64,000 bases of DNA from Candidatus Pelagibacter communis (GTDB lineage Bacteria > Pseudomonadota > Alphaproteobacteria > Pelagibacterales > Pelagibacteraceae). A program made the position numbers and the translations under genes. Location of the stretch: positions 500,802 through 564,801 of the forward strand of contig NZ_LANA01000001.1 in NCBI RefSeq assembly GCF_012932795.1, read 5' to 3'. Numbering within the stretch: position 1 is the first letter of the stretch; every line of letters begins with the position of its first letter. Below the pieces are notes generated by a model, which had not been told where the DNA came from, searched no databases, and saw nothing but the letters and a program-made list of their open reading frames with translations. Of this stretch, positions 50,454 to 58,246 are shown in pieces.

Positions 50454-51322
50454 TATTTTTCAATTGGTTTTATCTTACCTTTAGAACGAACTTTTTTAAG
50501 GCCTTCTGCAACAATGTTTTCTCCTTCATTTAATCCAGATAAAACTTCAACATAACCGCCATTTCTTATTCCAATCTTAATTTCAGTTTTGTCTGTGATA
50601 TTTTTTTCTGAAACTTTGTAAACATAAATTTTATCTCCCTCTAGCATTATACTTGTATCGGGTATTCCAAGAGAATTTCTTTCGTTATAGTTAATTGTTA
50701 CTTCCAAAAGTGATCCTGGAATTAATTCAGCATCCTTATTATCAATCTTAACTCTTATTAAAACACTTCTAGTTTCTGCATTTATTCTACTTGAAACGGC
50801 ATAAACTGTTCCAGTGTAATGTTTTTCTTTATTACCAGAAAATTTAGCTGTTATTGGTAAGCCTTTTTTAATTACATTTACAAAGATTTCAGGTATTTTT
50901 AAATCAGAATAAATAATAGAATTATCATCCAATGTAATAATAATTGAGTTATTAGAGTCAAGAATATCCCCAGTTATTCCTCTAAATCCCAAAATACCAT
51001 CAAATGGTGCAGTGATATTTCTATCTTTAAGTTCTAATATTAGGTCTCCTTTTTTAACGTATTTTTTGAGATTAAGTTCTGCAATCAAATCACTTCTTTT
51101 AATTCTGTATGATTCATTTTTTTTTGATACAGCAGTTCCAAAACTTTCAATTTTTTCTGAAAAATCAGTTTTGACAACTTCTGTCACAATAATTCCAGGT
51201 GGAGGTCTTTTACTAAATTTTTTTGCAAAATGATTTCCTATGATCACTCTACTGATTACGACAATAGCTATGACTAAAAAAAAAATTATTATTAAGGATG
51301 TTACTTTAGTCGATCTTTTCAT
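50453..51322 (-). CDS. RND periplasmic adaptor without alpha-hairpin
   Basis: Membrane-fusion protein of 289 residues: an N-terminal membrane anchor (about 8-30), lipoyl halves, a beta-barrel domain (DLKIPEIFVNVIKKG) and a membrane-proximal domain. The two lipoyl halves are joined directly (KKGDLILELKD then RNITAPFDGILG, near residue 100); the coiled-coil hairpin normally inserted there, which meets TolC-type channels, is missing. It is therefore shorter than usual (about 360-400). It sits directly upstream of the RND permease, overlapping by one base, so the pair works together. Confidence 0.88.
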   Translation of the reverse strand: MKRSTKVTSLIIIFFLVIAIVVISRVIIGNHFAKKFSKRPPPGIIVTEVVKTDFSEKIESFGTAVSKKNESYRIKRSDLIAELNLKKYVKKGDLILELKDRNITAPFDGILGFRGITGDILDSNNSIIITLDDNSIIYSDLKIPEIFVNVIKKGLPITAKFSGNKEKHYTGTVYAVSSRINAETRSVLIRVKIDNKDAELIPGSLLEVTINYNERNSLGIPDTSIMLEGDKIYVYKVSEKNITDKTEIKIGIRNGGYVEVLSGLNEGENIVAEGLKKVRSKGKIKPIEK

Positions 51323-51324
51323 AA

Positions 51325-52137
51325 TTAAATCTTTCCATACTCACTCCATGAGCCATCATAGATTATTGGTTTATATTTAGTATCTATTAGAGAATAAGCA
51401 AGAGCCAAAACTGAAGCAGTAATACCAGAACCACATGTAAATATAACATTTTGATCAAGTTCACAATTAGTTGATTTAAATTTTTCAAGAATTTTTTCTT
51501 TATCAATAAATGTATGATCCTCATTTATGAGATCAGAAAAAGGGAGACAAAAAGAATTCTTTATAGATCCACTTCTTAACCCCTTCCTTGGTTCAGGAGT
51601 CTTTCCTTCAAATCTTTCTTTACTTCTTGCGTCAATAACTTTGAATTTATTTATATTAATGTTTTCATCAATTTGTTTTTTGTTTTTTACTAATTCTTTT
51701 TTTTCGTGAGCTAAATAATTAGAATTAATAATTTTTGTTAAATCATTAACAGTTGGTTTCTTCTCATTAATCCATTTTTTTAAGCCACCATCTAACACAT
51801 GAACTAAATTTGCATTGTGCCCATAATAAATAAAATTATACCAACACCTACACGAACTGATTACATCAGAATTATCATAAATTATTATTTGGTCATCATT
51901 TCTGATGCCCATATTTGATAAAATCTTTTCCCATGATTTAGAATCAGTAAGCATATGAGGTAAATTTGTGTCTGTTTTAGAATTTTTATCTAAGTCAAAA
52001 AATACTGCATTCTCTATATGCAGCTCTTGAAATTCTTCCAAACCATTTCTTTTTGTTTGAGGCATGTGCCATGAACAATCAATAATCTTTACCTTATATA
52101 AATTTTTCTCTAACCAATTCGTATCTACTAATGACAT
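51325..52137 (-). CDS. sseA: 3-mercaptopyruvate/thiosulfate sulfurtransferase
   Basis: Two rhodanese domains, 270 residues; the C-terminal active-site loop reads CGSGITA, the form typical of 3-mercaptopyruvate sulfurtransferases. Conserved YDNSDVISSCRCWYNF and VIDARSKERFEGK are present. It moves sulfane sulfur from mercaptopyruvate to a thiol acceptor in cysteine breakdown. It is 1 base downstream of msrA and 2 bases upstream of the RND adaptor gene. Confidence 0.92.
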   Translation of the reverse strand: MSLVDTNWLEKNLYKVKIIDCSWHMPQTKRNGLEEFQELHIENAVFFDLDKNSKTDTNLPHMLTDSKSWEKILSNMGIRNDDQIIIYDNSDVISSCRCWYNFIYYGHNANLVHVLDGGLKKWINEKKPTVNDLTKIINSNYLAHEKKELVKNKKQIDENININKFKVIDARSKERFEGKTPEPRKGLRSGSIKNSFCLPFSDLINEDHTFIDKEKILEKFKSTNCELDQNVIFTCGSGITASVLALAYSLIDTKYKPIIYDGSWSEYGKI

Positions 52138-52138
52138 A

Positions 52139-52582
52139 TTACCTTTTTTCCAAGTAACGCTGATGGTATTCCTCTGCTGGGCAGTAATTTTTTAACAAAG
52201 ATGATTTTGTCACAACTTTTCCAGACATATTTAAATTCATTTTTTCTATTACTTTTTCTGCAATTATTCTTTGTTCGTCGTTTAAATAAAAAATTTCACT
52301 TCTGTATTGAGTTCCAAAATCTGGTCCTTGCGAATTTAAAGTTGTAGGATTATGAATTTCGAAGAAGAAATTTAAAATTTTTTCATAAGAGATAAGCCCA
52401 GGGTCAAAATCTAATTTAACAACCTCTGCATGGTTTGTATCACCTGTACACACTTCCTTGTAAGTAACTATTTTGCTATTACCACCACAATAACCAACTT
52501 CAGTTTTAATGACCCCCTCAAGTTTACTAAACTTAATCTCTGGCCCCCAAAAACATCCTAATCCTAAGACTGCTATTTCCAT
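52139..52582 (-). CDS. msrA: peptide methionine (S)-S-oxide reductase MsrA
   Basis: Repairs oxidised methionine. 147 residues, at the short end of the family; active-site GCFWG near residue 10, VGYCGG, HAEVVKLDFDP and C-terminal YCPAEEYHQRYL. The Cys in YCPAEEYHQ is probably a resolving Cys. It is first of a four-gene minus-strand run and starts 35 bases from the divergent EamA gene. Confidence 0.94.
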   Translation of the reverse strand: MEIAVLGLGCFWGPEIKFSKLEGVIKTEVGYCGGNSKIVTYKEVCTGDTNHAEVVKLDFDPGLISYEKILNFFFEIHNPTTLNSQGPDFGTQYRSEIFYLNDEQRIIAEKVIEKMNLNMSGKVVTKSSLLKNYCPAEEYHQRYLEKR

Positions 52583-52617
52583 TGATTATACTTTTATTTG
52601 ATTTACAAATTATTGCT

Positions 52618-53502
52618 ATGTTAACTAAAAATCAATTAGGCTTTTTGTATATGTTTCTTTCAGTGTGCACTTTTTCAATTATGGATTTACTTGTAAAATG
52701 GTCAAGTGACTATCCTACAGGACAAGTATTGTTTTTTAGAGGTTTTTTTGGACTATTGCCAACTTATTTTTTAATTCCAAAAAATAGATTAAAAACTTTT
52801 TATACAACCAAGAGATCAAAAGAACATTTATTTAGGTGCATAATGGGTTTAATGGCTTTAATTGCGATAGTTGTTGCTTTAAGAGAACTTCCTTTAGCTG
52901 TTGTTGTTAGTTTATCATATGCGGCACCCTTATTTATTACTGTCTTATCAATTTTTTTACTGAGTGAGAAAGTTGGTATTTTTAGATGGTTGGCGGTCCT
53001 AATTGGATTCATGGGTGTTATCATAATTGCAGAGCCTGGTTTTAAGGGTATGAATTACCTATATTTTCTTCCATTAATATTTTGTATTGGAATGGCCTTT
53101 GTAACTATCACAATTAGAAAACTATCGACAACAGAACCTATTTGGCTTATTTCAATTTTTTTTACAATTACTATTTCAATTGCAGGATTGGTTACAATAC
53201 CAATGGGCTGGATAATGCCAAATTTTAAAGATTTTATACTTTTAGTTTTAATCGGAGTAACTGGTGGTTCTGCAAATTTATTTTTAACTCAATCTTATAA
53301 ACTCTCAGAAGTATCTTTAGTAGCACCCTTAAAATATTTAGCTCTAATATTTGCTATATTTTTTGGTTATTTTATTTGGAATGAGATACCAACAATAAAA
53401 ACACTGATTGGAGCGATTCTTGTAGTTTTTGCTTCACTTATAATTTTTAGAAGAGAAATTTACCATAAACAAAAAATACCATCTAACACTAGGCATGAAT
53501 AA
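52618..53502 (+). CDS. EamA/DMT-family transporter
   Basis: Ten predicted membrane helices in two EamA repeats, 294 residues. The first repeat has FSIMDLLVKW and LFFRGFFGLLPTYF; the second ends with APLKYLALIFAIFFGYFIWNE. Substrate unknown; the family moves metabolites such as amino acids or nucleotides. I chose ATG 52618; a TTG at 52582 would overlap the divergent msrA start. Its end overlaps the glycosylase gene by 8 bases. Confidence 0.85.
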   Translation: MLTKNQLGFLYMFLSVCTFSIMDLLVKWSSDYPTGQVLFFRGFFGLLPTYFLIPKNRLKTFYTTKRSKEHLFRCIMGLMALIAIVVALRELPLAVVVSLSYAAPLFITVLSIFLLSEKVGIFRWLAVLIGFMGVIIIAEPGFKGMNYLYFLPLIFCIGMAFVTITIRKLSTTEPIWLISIFFTITISIAGLVTIPMGWIMPNFKDFILLVLIGVTGGSANLFLTQSYKLSEVSLVAPLKYLALIFAIFFGYFIWNEIPTIKTLIGAILVVFASLIIFRREIYHKQKIPSNTRHE

Positions 53503-54130
53503 AAAACCAAAATATTGGAATACAGCAAAAAAATATTTATCAAGTAAAGACAAGGTTATGTCTTTATTAATTAACAGATATAAATCTCCCTCAGAAGCAA
53601 TACTAACTTCTAGAAAAGACATATTTTATTCATTATGTAAAAGTATCATTGGACAACAAATTAGTGTTGCAGCAGCTAACTCAGTATTTTTAAAGTTTAA
53701 AAAAAAATGTAAAAATAAAATTAATGCAAAGACGATATCTAAAATATCTACTACTCAACTCAAAAGCTGTGGATTAAGCAGACAAAAAGTTAAAGGTATT
53801 AAAAGTTTAGCAAAACAAACCTTGGATAAATCATTTAATCCTAGACTAATTTCCAAGATGTCTGACGAAGATGCAATTATTTACTTATCTAAATTAAGAC
53901 AAATTGGTAGGTGGTCAGCTGAAATGATCTTATTATTTACTTATAATCGCTCGAATATATGGCCAGTGCAAGATATTGGTCTTTTAAGAGGAATTTCAAA
54001 AAATTATAAAAAAAAATATTTACCCCCAGAGTCTTACGTCAGTTTACTACAAAAAAAGTTTACACCATACTGCTCAGTTGCAACTTGGTATTTATGGAGA
54101 AGTGTAGATCCAGAACCTATTCAATATTAA
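53495..54130 (+). CDS. AlkA-type DNA-3-methyladenine glycosylase
   Basis: Helix-hairpin-helix-GPD base-excision enzyme, 211 residues. Seen: SIIGQQISVAAANSVF, the HhH hairpin LRQIGRWSAEMILLF, and the catalytic Asp in WPVQDIGLLRG. The [4Fe-4S] cysteine cluster of endonuclease III is absent and the N-terminal domain of E. coli AlkA is missing, so this is the compact form. Overlap of 8 bases with the transporter suggests a shared transcript. Confidence 0.87.
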   Translation: MNKKPKYWNTAKKYLSSKDKVMSLLINRYKSPSEAILTSRKDIFYSLCKSIIGQQISVAAANSVFLKFKKKCKNKINAKTISKISTTQLKSCGLSRQKVKGIKSLAKQTLDKSFNPRLISKMSDEDAIIYLSKLRQIGRWSAEMILLFTYNRSNIWPVQDIGLLRGISKNYKKKYLPPESYVSLLQKKFTPYCSVATWYLWRSVDPEPIQY

Positions 54131-54413
54131 AACCTTTAATTATTTGTAAATTTCTCTCCGTAGTATTTTTGGCTACTGACCAACCATCTTGGTATTCTTT
54201 TGACTCATGACATTTTATAGCAGCTTCATAACTTGGAAACTCCCAAATTACAGTTCTTGGAAAATCTTCACCTTCTAAACACTGATATTCTCCACCTCTT
54301 ACTAGAGGCTTGCCCCCAAAGCTTTTTATTACAGGGGTTACTTTAGTAGAATAAATTTTTAAATTATCCATATCATCAATTTTTTTGTATAAAGCTAACC
54401 AATATCCTTTCAA
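54117..54413 (-). CDS. DUF1330 family protein
   Basis: 98-residue protein with the ferredoxin-like pattern of the DUF1330 family: YWLALYKKID, GGKPLVRGGEYQCLEGE, RTVIWEFPSYEAAIKCHESKEYQ. Biochemical role unknown. Convergent overlap of 14 bases with the glycosylase gene; it starts 1 base after the GT17 gene ends. Confidence 0.85.
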   Translation of the reverse strand: MKGYWLALYKKIDDMDNLKIYSTKVTPVIKSFGGKPLVRGGEYQCLEGEDFPRTVIWEFPSYEAAIKCHESKEYQDGWSVAKNTTERNLQIIKGFNIE

Positions 54414-54414
54414 A

Positions 54415-55311
54415 TCAATCCATCCATTCTTTAAGTATACCTATATTATCTTGAATAAAGTTAGGTAATTTATTTAAATCATATATTTCTAATTTTTTTC
54501 TTTTTTCATCACCATATTTTTTAGATTTTTTGTCTCCAAACATATCATAAATTGTTTCATTATTTTTAATCAATTTATTGATTTTATTGTATCCTAGTTC
54601 TTCAGCTTCATAATCCCTATGATGTAAATAAGATTTTAATTTTAACTCTAAATCCTTAGCATTCTTGATATTAGAAAAGTGCCACCCTCCATTTTTAATA
54701 AATAGTTTATTAATATATTTATTCTTAGAAAAAAAGGTGTCCAATCTCCAAAGAGAGTATTTCTTATTTTTTATGTTTCGTAACCATTGAGGACTTATTA
54801 ATTTTTTTTTTTTACATGCTTTAGTTCCAAACCATTTAAAATTTGGAAGATATCTATTAAATTTATAATAGAATATTTCTTGCTCGAACATAATAATTTG
54901 ATTGTTAATTTTTGATAAGTCTATTGAATCAAAATTTGGTATTTCGTCCACATCAGAAATTAATACTAAATCATCACTCTCAGCCTTTTTTAATCCTTCA
55001 TTTATATAATTTCTTTGATTATTTTCTCTTAAATGAGCATTAATAATAAGTTTATATGACTTGGTATCTTCATCGTCTTTATCTTCAAGTTTAATAATTT
55101 CTTCAGGTTCACTTTCTTGAATTATATAAATAATTTTATCTTCAAATTTTTTGAATTTATTAATATCAAATTTTAGGCGCCTTTTTTTACCGTTATGAAA
55201 AAACTTACTCTCGACTATGATGAAAAAATCAACATATTTATCTAAAATATTTAATCTTATATCTAACAAGAGCTCCTCATCATAAAACATAAAGCAATCA
55301 AATATTTTCAT
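54415..55311 (-). CDS. glycosyltransferase family 17 protein
   Basis: 298 residues resembling GT17 enzymes (N-acetylglucosaminyltransferase III fold): N-terminal IFDCFMFYDEELLLDIRLNIL, VESKFFHNGKKR, and the DxD-type motif ISDVDEIPNF. Bacterial GT17 members are scattered in marine taxa and probably decorate surface glycans. A run of 12 T on the plus strand (54802-54813; A12 in the gene) encodes consecutive lysines. The gene is divergent from the phosphoribosyltransferase with only 30 bases between. Confidence 0.82.
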   Translation of the reverse strand: MKIFDCFMFYDEELLLDIRLNILDKYVDFFIIVESKFFHNGKKRRLKFDINKFKKFEDKIIYIIQESEPEEIIKLEDKDDEDTKSYKLIINAHLRENNQRNYINEGLKKAESDDLVLISDVDEIPNFDSIDLSKINNQIIMFEQEIFYYKFNRYLPNFKWFGTKACKKKKLISPQWLRNIKNKKYSLWRLDTFFSKNKYINKLFIKNGGWHFSNIKNAKDLELKLKSYLHHRDYEAEELGYNKINKLIKNNETIYDMFGDKKSKKYGDEKRKKLEIYDLNKLPNFIQDNIGILKEWMD

Positions 55312-55341
55312 AATTTTTATTTCTTTTTTATTTTTGTTTAT

Positions 55342-55878
55342 ATGATAAAAAATTTTATGGCAGATAAATTAATTATCAATTTTGATGAGTATACAAAAAT
55401 TGTTGAAAAATTAGCAATAGAAATACACAACAATTACAAACCAACAGTATTAGTTGGTATCATGAGGGGTGCAGCTCCAATATTAGATATTCTGTCTAGA
55501 ATTCTAAAACTACCAATAGCATATATAGTTATTCAAAGTTATTCAGGGCAAAGTATGGAAGATAAACAGGGTCAATTAATGTTTGCTAGAGAAATTAGCT
55601 CATTAGCTGAAAATAAGGACTTTAATAGAGTGCTTTTAGTGGATGATTTATCTGACACTGGTTTAACACTTAATAAAAGTATTGAATGGTTGAAAAAATA
55701 TGAGCCAACTAAAAATTTTATTAAAGAAGTAAAGACAGCATGCTTGTGGAAAAAGAAATCATCTACATTTGAACCAGATTTTTGCCCAGTAAAATTAAAT
55801 TCAGATCCATGGATTGTTCAACCTACTGAACATTATGAAGAGCTGTCTATAGAAGAAATAATTAAGAGAAATGAATAG
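55342..55878 (+). CDS. purine-type phosphoribosyltransferase
   Basis: 178 residues (173 if the second ATG at 55357 is used). PRPP-binding loop RVLLVDDLSDTGLTL and the N-terminal VGIMRGAAPILDIL are typical of hypoxanthine/xanthine-guanine phosphoribosyltransferases of the Gpt-like group. It probably salvages a purine base to its nucleotide. The opposing NCS2 permease just downstream supports this: uptake and trapping of a base. Its end forms part of a GC-rich hairpin. Confidence 0.82.
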   Translation: MIKNFMADKLIINFDEYTKIVEKLAIEIHNNYKPTVLVGIMRGAAPILDILSRILKLPIAYIVIQSYSGQSMEDKQGQLMFAREISSLAENKDFNRVLLVDDLSDTGLTLNKSIEWLKKYEPTKNFIKEVKTACLWKKKSSTFEPDFCPVKLNSDPWIVQPTEHYEELSIEEIIKRNE

Positions 55879-55901
55879 GGCCAGATTTTAATCTGACCCT
55901 A
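55876..55901. terminator. bidirectional terminator hairpin
   Basis: A 12-base inverted repeat (55876-55887 with 55890-55901) encloses two bases; the single mismatch is C-A on the plus strand but a G-U wobble on the minus strand. A T-rich stretch follows on the plus side (to 55913). It serves the convergent phosphoribosyltransferase and NCS2 genes. Confidence 0.75.
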
Positions 55902-55913
55902 TAAAGTTATTTT

Positions 55914-57224
55914 TTAAGCAACAGCAAAACTAATAACACTTAAGATTGCTATAACCCATATTGCTGGTGATGTTGAAGAAAATTTACCAGTAAATAATTT
56001 GATTAAAGCGTAAGAAATAAATGCTAAAGCAATACCATTACTAATGCTGTAGGTCAAAGGCATAGCAATCATAGCAAGAATTGCTGGAGCAGATTCTGCA
56101 ATATCATCCCACTCTATATCAACAATATTTCTTACAAACAAAACAGAAACATATAAAAGCGCAGCTCCATCTATTTCTTTTGGCAAACTCGTTGCTAAAG
56201 GTGAAAGGAATAAACAAGCTAGAAATAAAACTCCAATAGTTAAAGAAGTCATTCCGGTTCTACCACCTGCTTTTACACCAGCACCAGACTCAACATAACT
56301 TGTTACCGTTGTTGTACCCATTAATGCACCAGCTACAGTTCCAACACTGTCAGCCATCATTGCTTTTTCTATGTCTTTAACTTTACCTTTGTTATCAACT
56401 TTACCAGCAACATTTGCAACTGAAGTTAAAGTCCCTGCCGTATCAAAAAAATCTATAAATAATAATGTAAATATTACTGTAGACATTCCAGCGGTAAATG
56501 CTGCTGTCAAATCAAAATCGAATAGATATGTCATTGGAGGAATACTTCCTACGACCCCATTAAATTTTGCAAGACCAGTTGCCCAAGCAATAACACTAAA
56601 TACAATTATTCCAATAATTATATTTCCTCTAATATTTAACTTTTCCATAACTATCATAGAAACAAAAGCAAGGCAGGCAAGTAAAATTAAAGGATTTTTC
56701 ATGTCACCTATTGTAACAAGAGTTACTGGGTGATCAGCAACAATACCCATAATTTCCAATCCAATAATTGCTAAAAATAATCCAATTCCAGCACCTATTC
56801 CAAGTTTTAAACTTTTTGGAATAGAATTTATTAACCAAGCTCTAATTGGTGTTAGAGAAATAATTAAAAACAAAACCCCAGCAACCAGTACCGCGCCAAG
56901 AGCAGCTTGTGGGGTGTAACCCATCCCAGCAACAACTCCAAATGCAACAAAAGCATTAATTCCCATGCCAGGAGCCAAACCTATTGGCCATGTCTTTCCG
57001 TAAAATGCCATAATGAAACAAGCGAGTGCAGTTGCAACAATTGTTGCAGTAAATACGGCTCCAAAATCAAAGAAACCTTTTTCTGGACCGGCAAATTCAC
57101 CCGATAGTATAAATGGATTTAGAAACATGATGTAAGCCATTGTTAAAAATGTAGTTACACCAGCAATTACTTCTGTTTTAAAGTCTGTCTTATGTTTTTT
57201 ATAGTCAAAATATTTTTCTAACAT
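55914..57224 (-). CDS. NCS2-family purine permease (AzgA-like)
   Basis: 436 residues with about 12-14 membrane helices. N-terminal DFKTEVIAGVTTFLTMAYIMFLNP and GMGINAFVAFGVV are typical of the adenine/guanine/hypoxanthine permease branch. FFDTAGTLTSVANVAGKV holds the conserved loop. A strong Shine-Dalgarno sequence AAGGAGG (57235-57229) precedes the ATG, rare in this window, suggesting high translation. It faces a purine phosphoribosyltransferase. Confidence 0.9.
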   Translation of the reverse strand: MLEKYFDYKKHKTDFKTEVIAGVTTFLTMAYIMFLNPFILSGEFAGPEKGFFDFGAVFTATIVATALACFIMAFYGKTWPIGLAPGMGINAFVAFGVVAGMGYTPQAALGAVLVAGVLFLIISLTPIRAWLINSIPKSLKLGIGAGIGLFLAIIGLEIMGIVADHPVTLVTIGDMKNPLILLACLAFVSMIVMEKLNIRGNIIIGIIVFSVIAWATGLAKFNGVVGSIPPMTYLFDFDLTAAFTAGMSTVIFTLLFIDFFDTAGTLTSVANVAGKVDNKGKVKDIEKAMMADSVGTVAGALMGTTTVTSYVESGAGVKAGGRTGMTSLTIGVLFLACLFLSPLATSLPKEIDGAALLYVSVLFVRNIVDIEWDDIAESAPAILAMIAMPLTYSISNGIALAFISYALIKLFTGKFSSTSPAIWVIAILSVISFAVA

Positions 57225-57233
57225 TGATCCTCC

Positions 57234-57251
57234 TTAGATTAGATTAGATTA
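57234..57251 (-). repeat. 5-base microsatellite next to the NCS2 ribosome-binding site
   Basis: TTAGA is repeated 3.6 times on the plus strand (57234-57251), directly upstream of and overlapping the edge of the Shine-Dalgarno sequence of the permease gene. Confidence 0.85.
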
Positions 57252-57354
57252 ATATTAGATAATTTAGAAAAATACTCTTATAAATCCAAGTTTATCAACA
57301 CAATTCAACTTATAAGTTTATATTTATGCCATATTTTCAATGTTATCTTTTAAC

Positions 57355-57660
57355 ATGTCAAAAATAAAATTTATTTTTATAAGTTTATTTTTTTTAATTT
57401 TTTTTGCTGGCTGTCAAACAATTAAAAATAAAACAGATGCAATTGTAAAAAAAGAAAACAAAAAATTAAGTCAATATATTGGAAAAAATTTAGATGACTT
57501 AAAAATTGATCTAGGTAATCCAGATGAAGAATTTAAAAATAATAATGGTAATTTAGAAATTGTTTATAATACTAAAAAGTATGGAATACTTTGTGAAAGA
57601 AGATTTGAAGTAAATTCTAATTCCACTGTGATTGGTTTTATATCAAACGGTTGTTTTTAA
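57355..57660 (+). CDS. small lipoprotein of unknown function
   Basis: 101 residues with a signal peptide and lipobox FFAGC. The mature part has GKNLDDLKIDLGNPDEEF and YNTKKYGILCERRF; the first resembles the helix-turn region of SmpA/BamE-like small lipoproteins (x-x-LGxP), but the match is too short to name it. A start at ATG 57340 is also possible. It is a single gene between the NCS2 and sHSP genes, with a hairpin downstream. Confidence 0.7.
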   Translation: MSKIKFIFISLFFLIFFAGCQTIKNKTDAIVKKENKKLSQYIGKNLDDLKIDLGNPDEEFKNNNGNLEIVYNTKKYGILCERRFEVNSNSTVIGFISNGCF

Positions 57661-57664
57661 AACA

Positions 57665-57684
57665 TGTGGGGAATACTCCCCACA
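57665..57684 (-). terminator. intrinsic terminator of the sHSP gene
   Basis: TGTGGGGA (57665-57672) pairs perfectly with TCCCCACA (57677-57684) around a 4-base loop. On the minus strand it is followed by TGTTTTAAAAAC, a short U-tract, 15 bases after the sHSP stop. On the plus strand no T-run follows. Confidence 0.7.
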
Positions 57685-57698
57685 AGTAAGATCAGCAC

Positions 57699-58145
57699 TT
57701 ATTTTATTTCAATAAGCTTTTTCTTTTTATATTCTGGTACAACTCTCTCACAAGCAATTGTTAAAAGACCATCTTTCAACTGTGCACCATTTACTTTTAC
57801 ATCTTCTGCAATTGTAAATGATCTAGCAAATTGTCGTTGTGAAATACCTTTATGAATAATTTCACTATCTTCAGATTTTTCATCTGATTTATTAATTTGT
57901 TTAGTTTTTACAGTTAACAAATTATCTTCAAACTCAACCTCAACATCATTTTTGTTAAAACCAGCTAAAGCAACTTCAATAGCGTAGTTGTCTTTTCCAG
58001 TTTTTCTTATGTTGTAAGGTGGGTAATTAGATTGCATGGTCAATCCTCCATTCCCTAGCATATTTTCAAATTGATCAAACATATCATCAAATCCAATTGA
58101 AAAAGGTCTTAGAGTGTTAAATATAGATAGATCTCTACTTGTCAT
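57699..58145 (-). CDS. small heat shock protein (Hsp20/IbpA type)
   Basis: ATP-independent holdase chaperone. 148 residues; alpha-crystallin domain from YPPYNIRKTGKDNYAIEVALAGF to GLLTIACERVVPE, with the ARSFTIAEDV strand. I chose ATG 58145 because GGAGGA (58155-58150) precedes it at 4 bases; a start at 58187 would translate through the leader. The leader carries a heat-shock-type -35 box and a ROSE-like thermometer, so control by temperature is expected. Confidence 0.93.
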   Translation of the reverse strand: MTSRDLSIFNTLRPFSIGFDDMFDQFENMLGNGGLTMQSNYPPYNIRKTGKDNYAIEVALAGFNKNDVEVEFEDNLLTVKTKQINKSDEKSEDSEIIHKGISQRQFARSFTIAEDVKVNGAQLKDGLLTIACERVVPEYKKKKLIEIK

Positions 58146-58201
58146 AGTTTCCTCCATTGTTAGCAAGGTTAATTTAGTAAGTCCCATAAGGCGACCTACT
58201 A
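58146..58201 (-). promoter_or_regulatory. ROSE-like RNA thermometer in the sHSP leader
   Basis: Two hairpins are seen on the minus strand. The first (58201-58175) has a 9-base stem with one G-U pair plus two inner C-G pairs. The second (58168-58151) pairs CCUUGCU with AUGGAGG around AACA: C-G, C-G, U-A, U-G, G-G, C-U, U-A. It covers the Shine-Dalgarno sequence and has the U-U-G-C-U motif and G-G mismatch that mark ROSE thermometers of rhizobial sHSP genes. Confidence 0.65.
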
Positions 58202-58207
58202 CATTAC

Positions 58208-58237
58208 ATACATAATAATTAAGTTGAAATTTTCAAG
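58208..58237 (-). promoter_or_regulatory. candidate sigma32 (RpoH) promoter of the sHSP gene
   Basis: CTTGAAA (58237-58231, minus strand) matches the RpoH -35 box. About 15 bases on, TTATGTAT (58215-58208) partly fits the -10 CAT-rich box. The predicted start near 58203 gives a leader of about 58 bases that contains just the thermometer hairpins. Confidence 0.45.
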
Positions 58238-58246
58238 ATATGAAAG

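Noticed and set aside
52582..52617. TTG start of the EamA transporter
   Set aside because: It would overlap the msrA start codon and adds hydrophobic residues not expected before the first helix; ATG 52618 is preferred.
57225..57354. Purine-responsive riboswitch before the NCS2 permease
   Set aside because: I searched for the three-way junction core of purine aptamers and other G/C-containing conserved loops and found none; the leader is simple A-T sequence with a microsatellite.
58146..58187. N-terminal extension of the sHSP starting at 58187
   Set aside because: The extension reads through the thermometer and the Shine-Dalgarno sequence; the 58145 start has an ideal ribosome-binding site and fits the family length.
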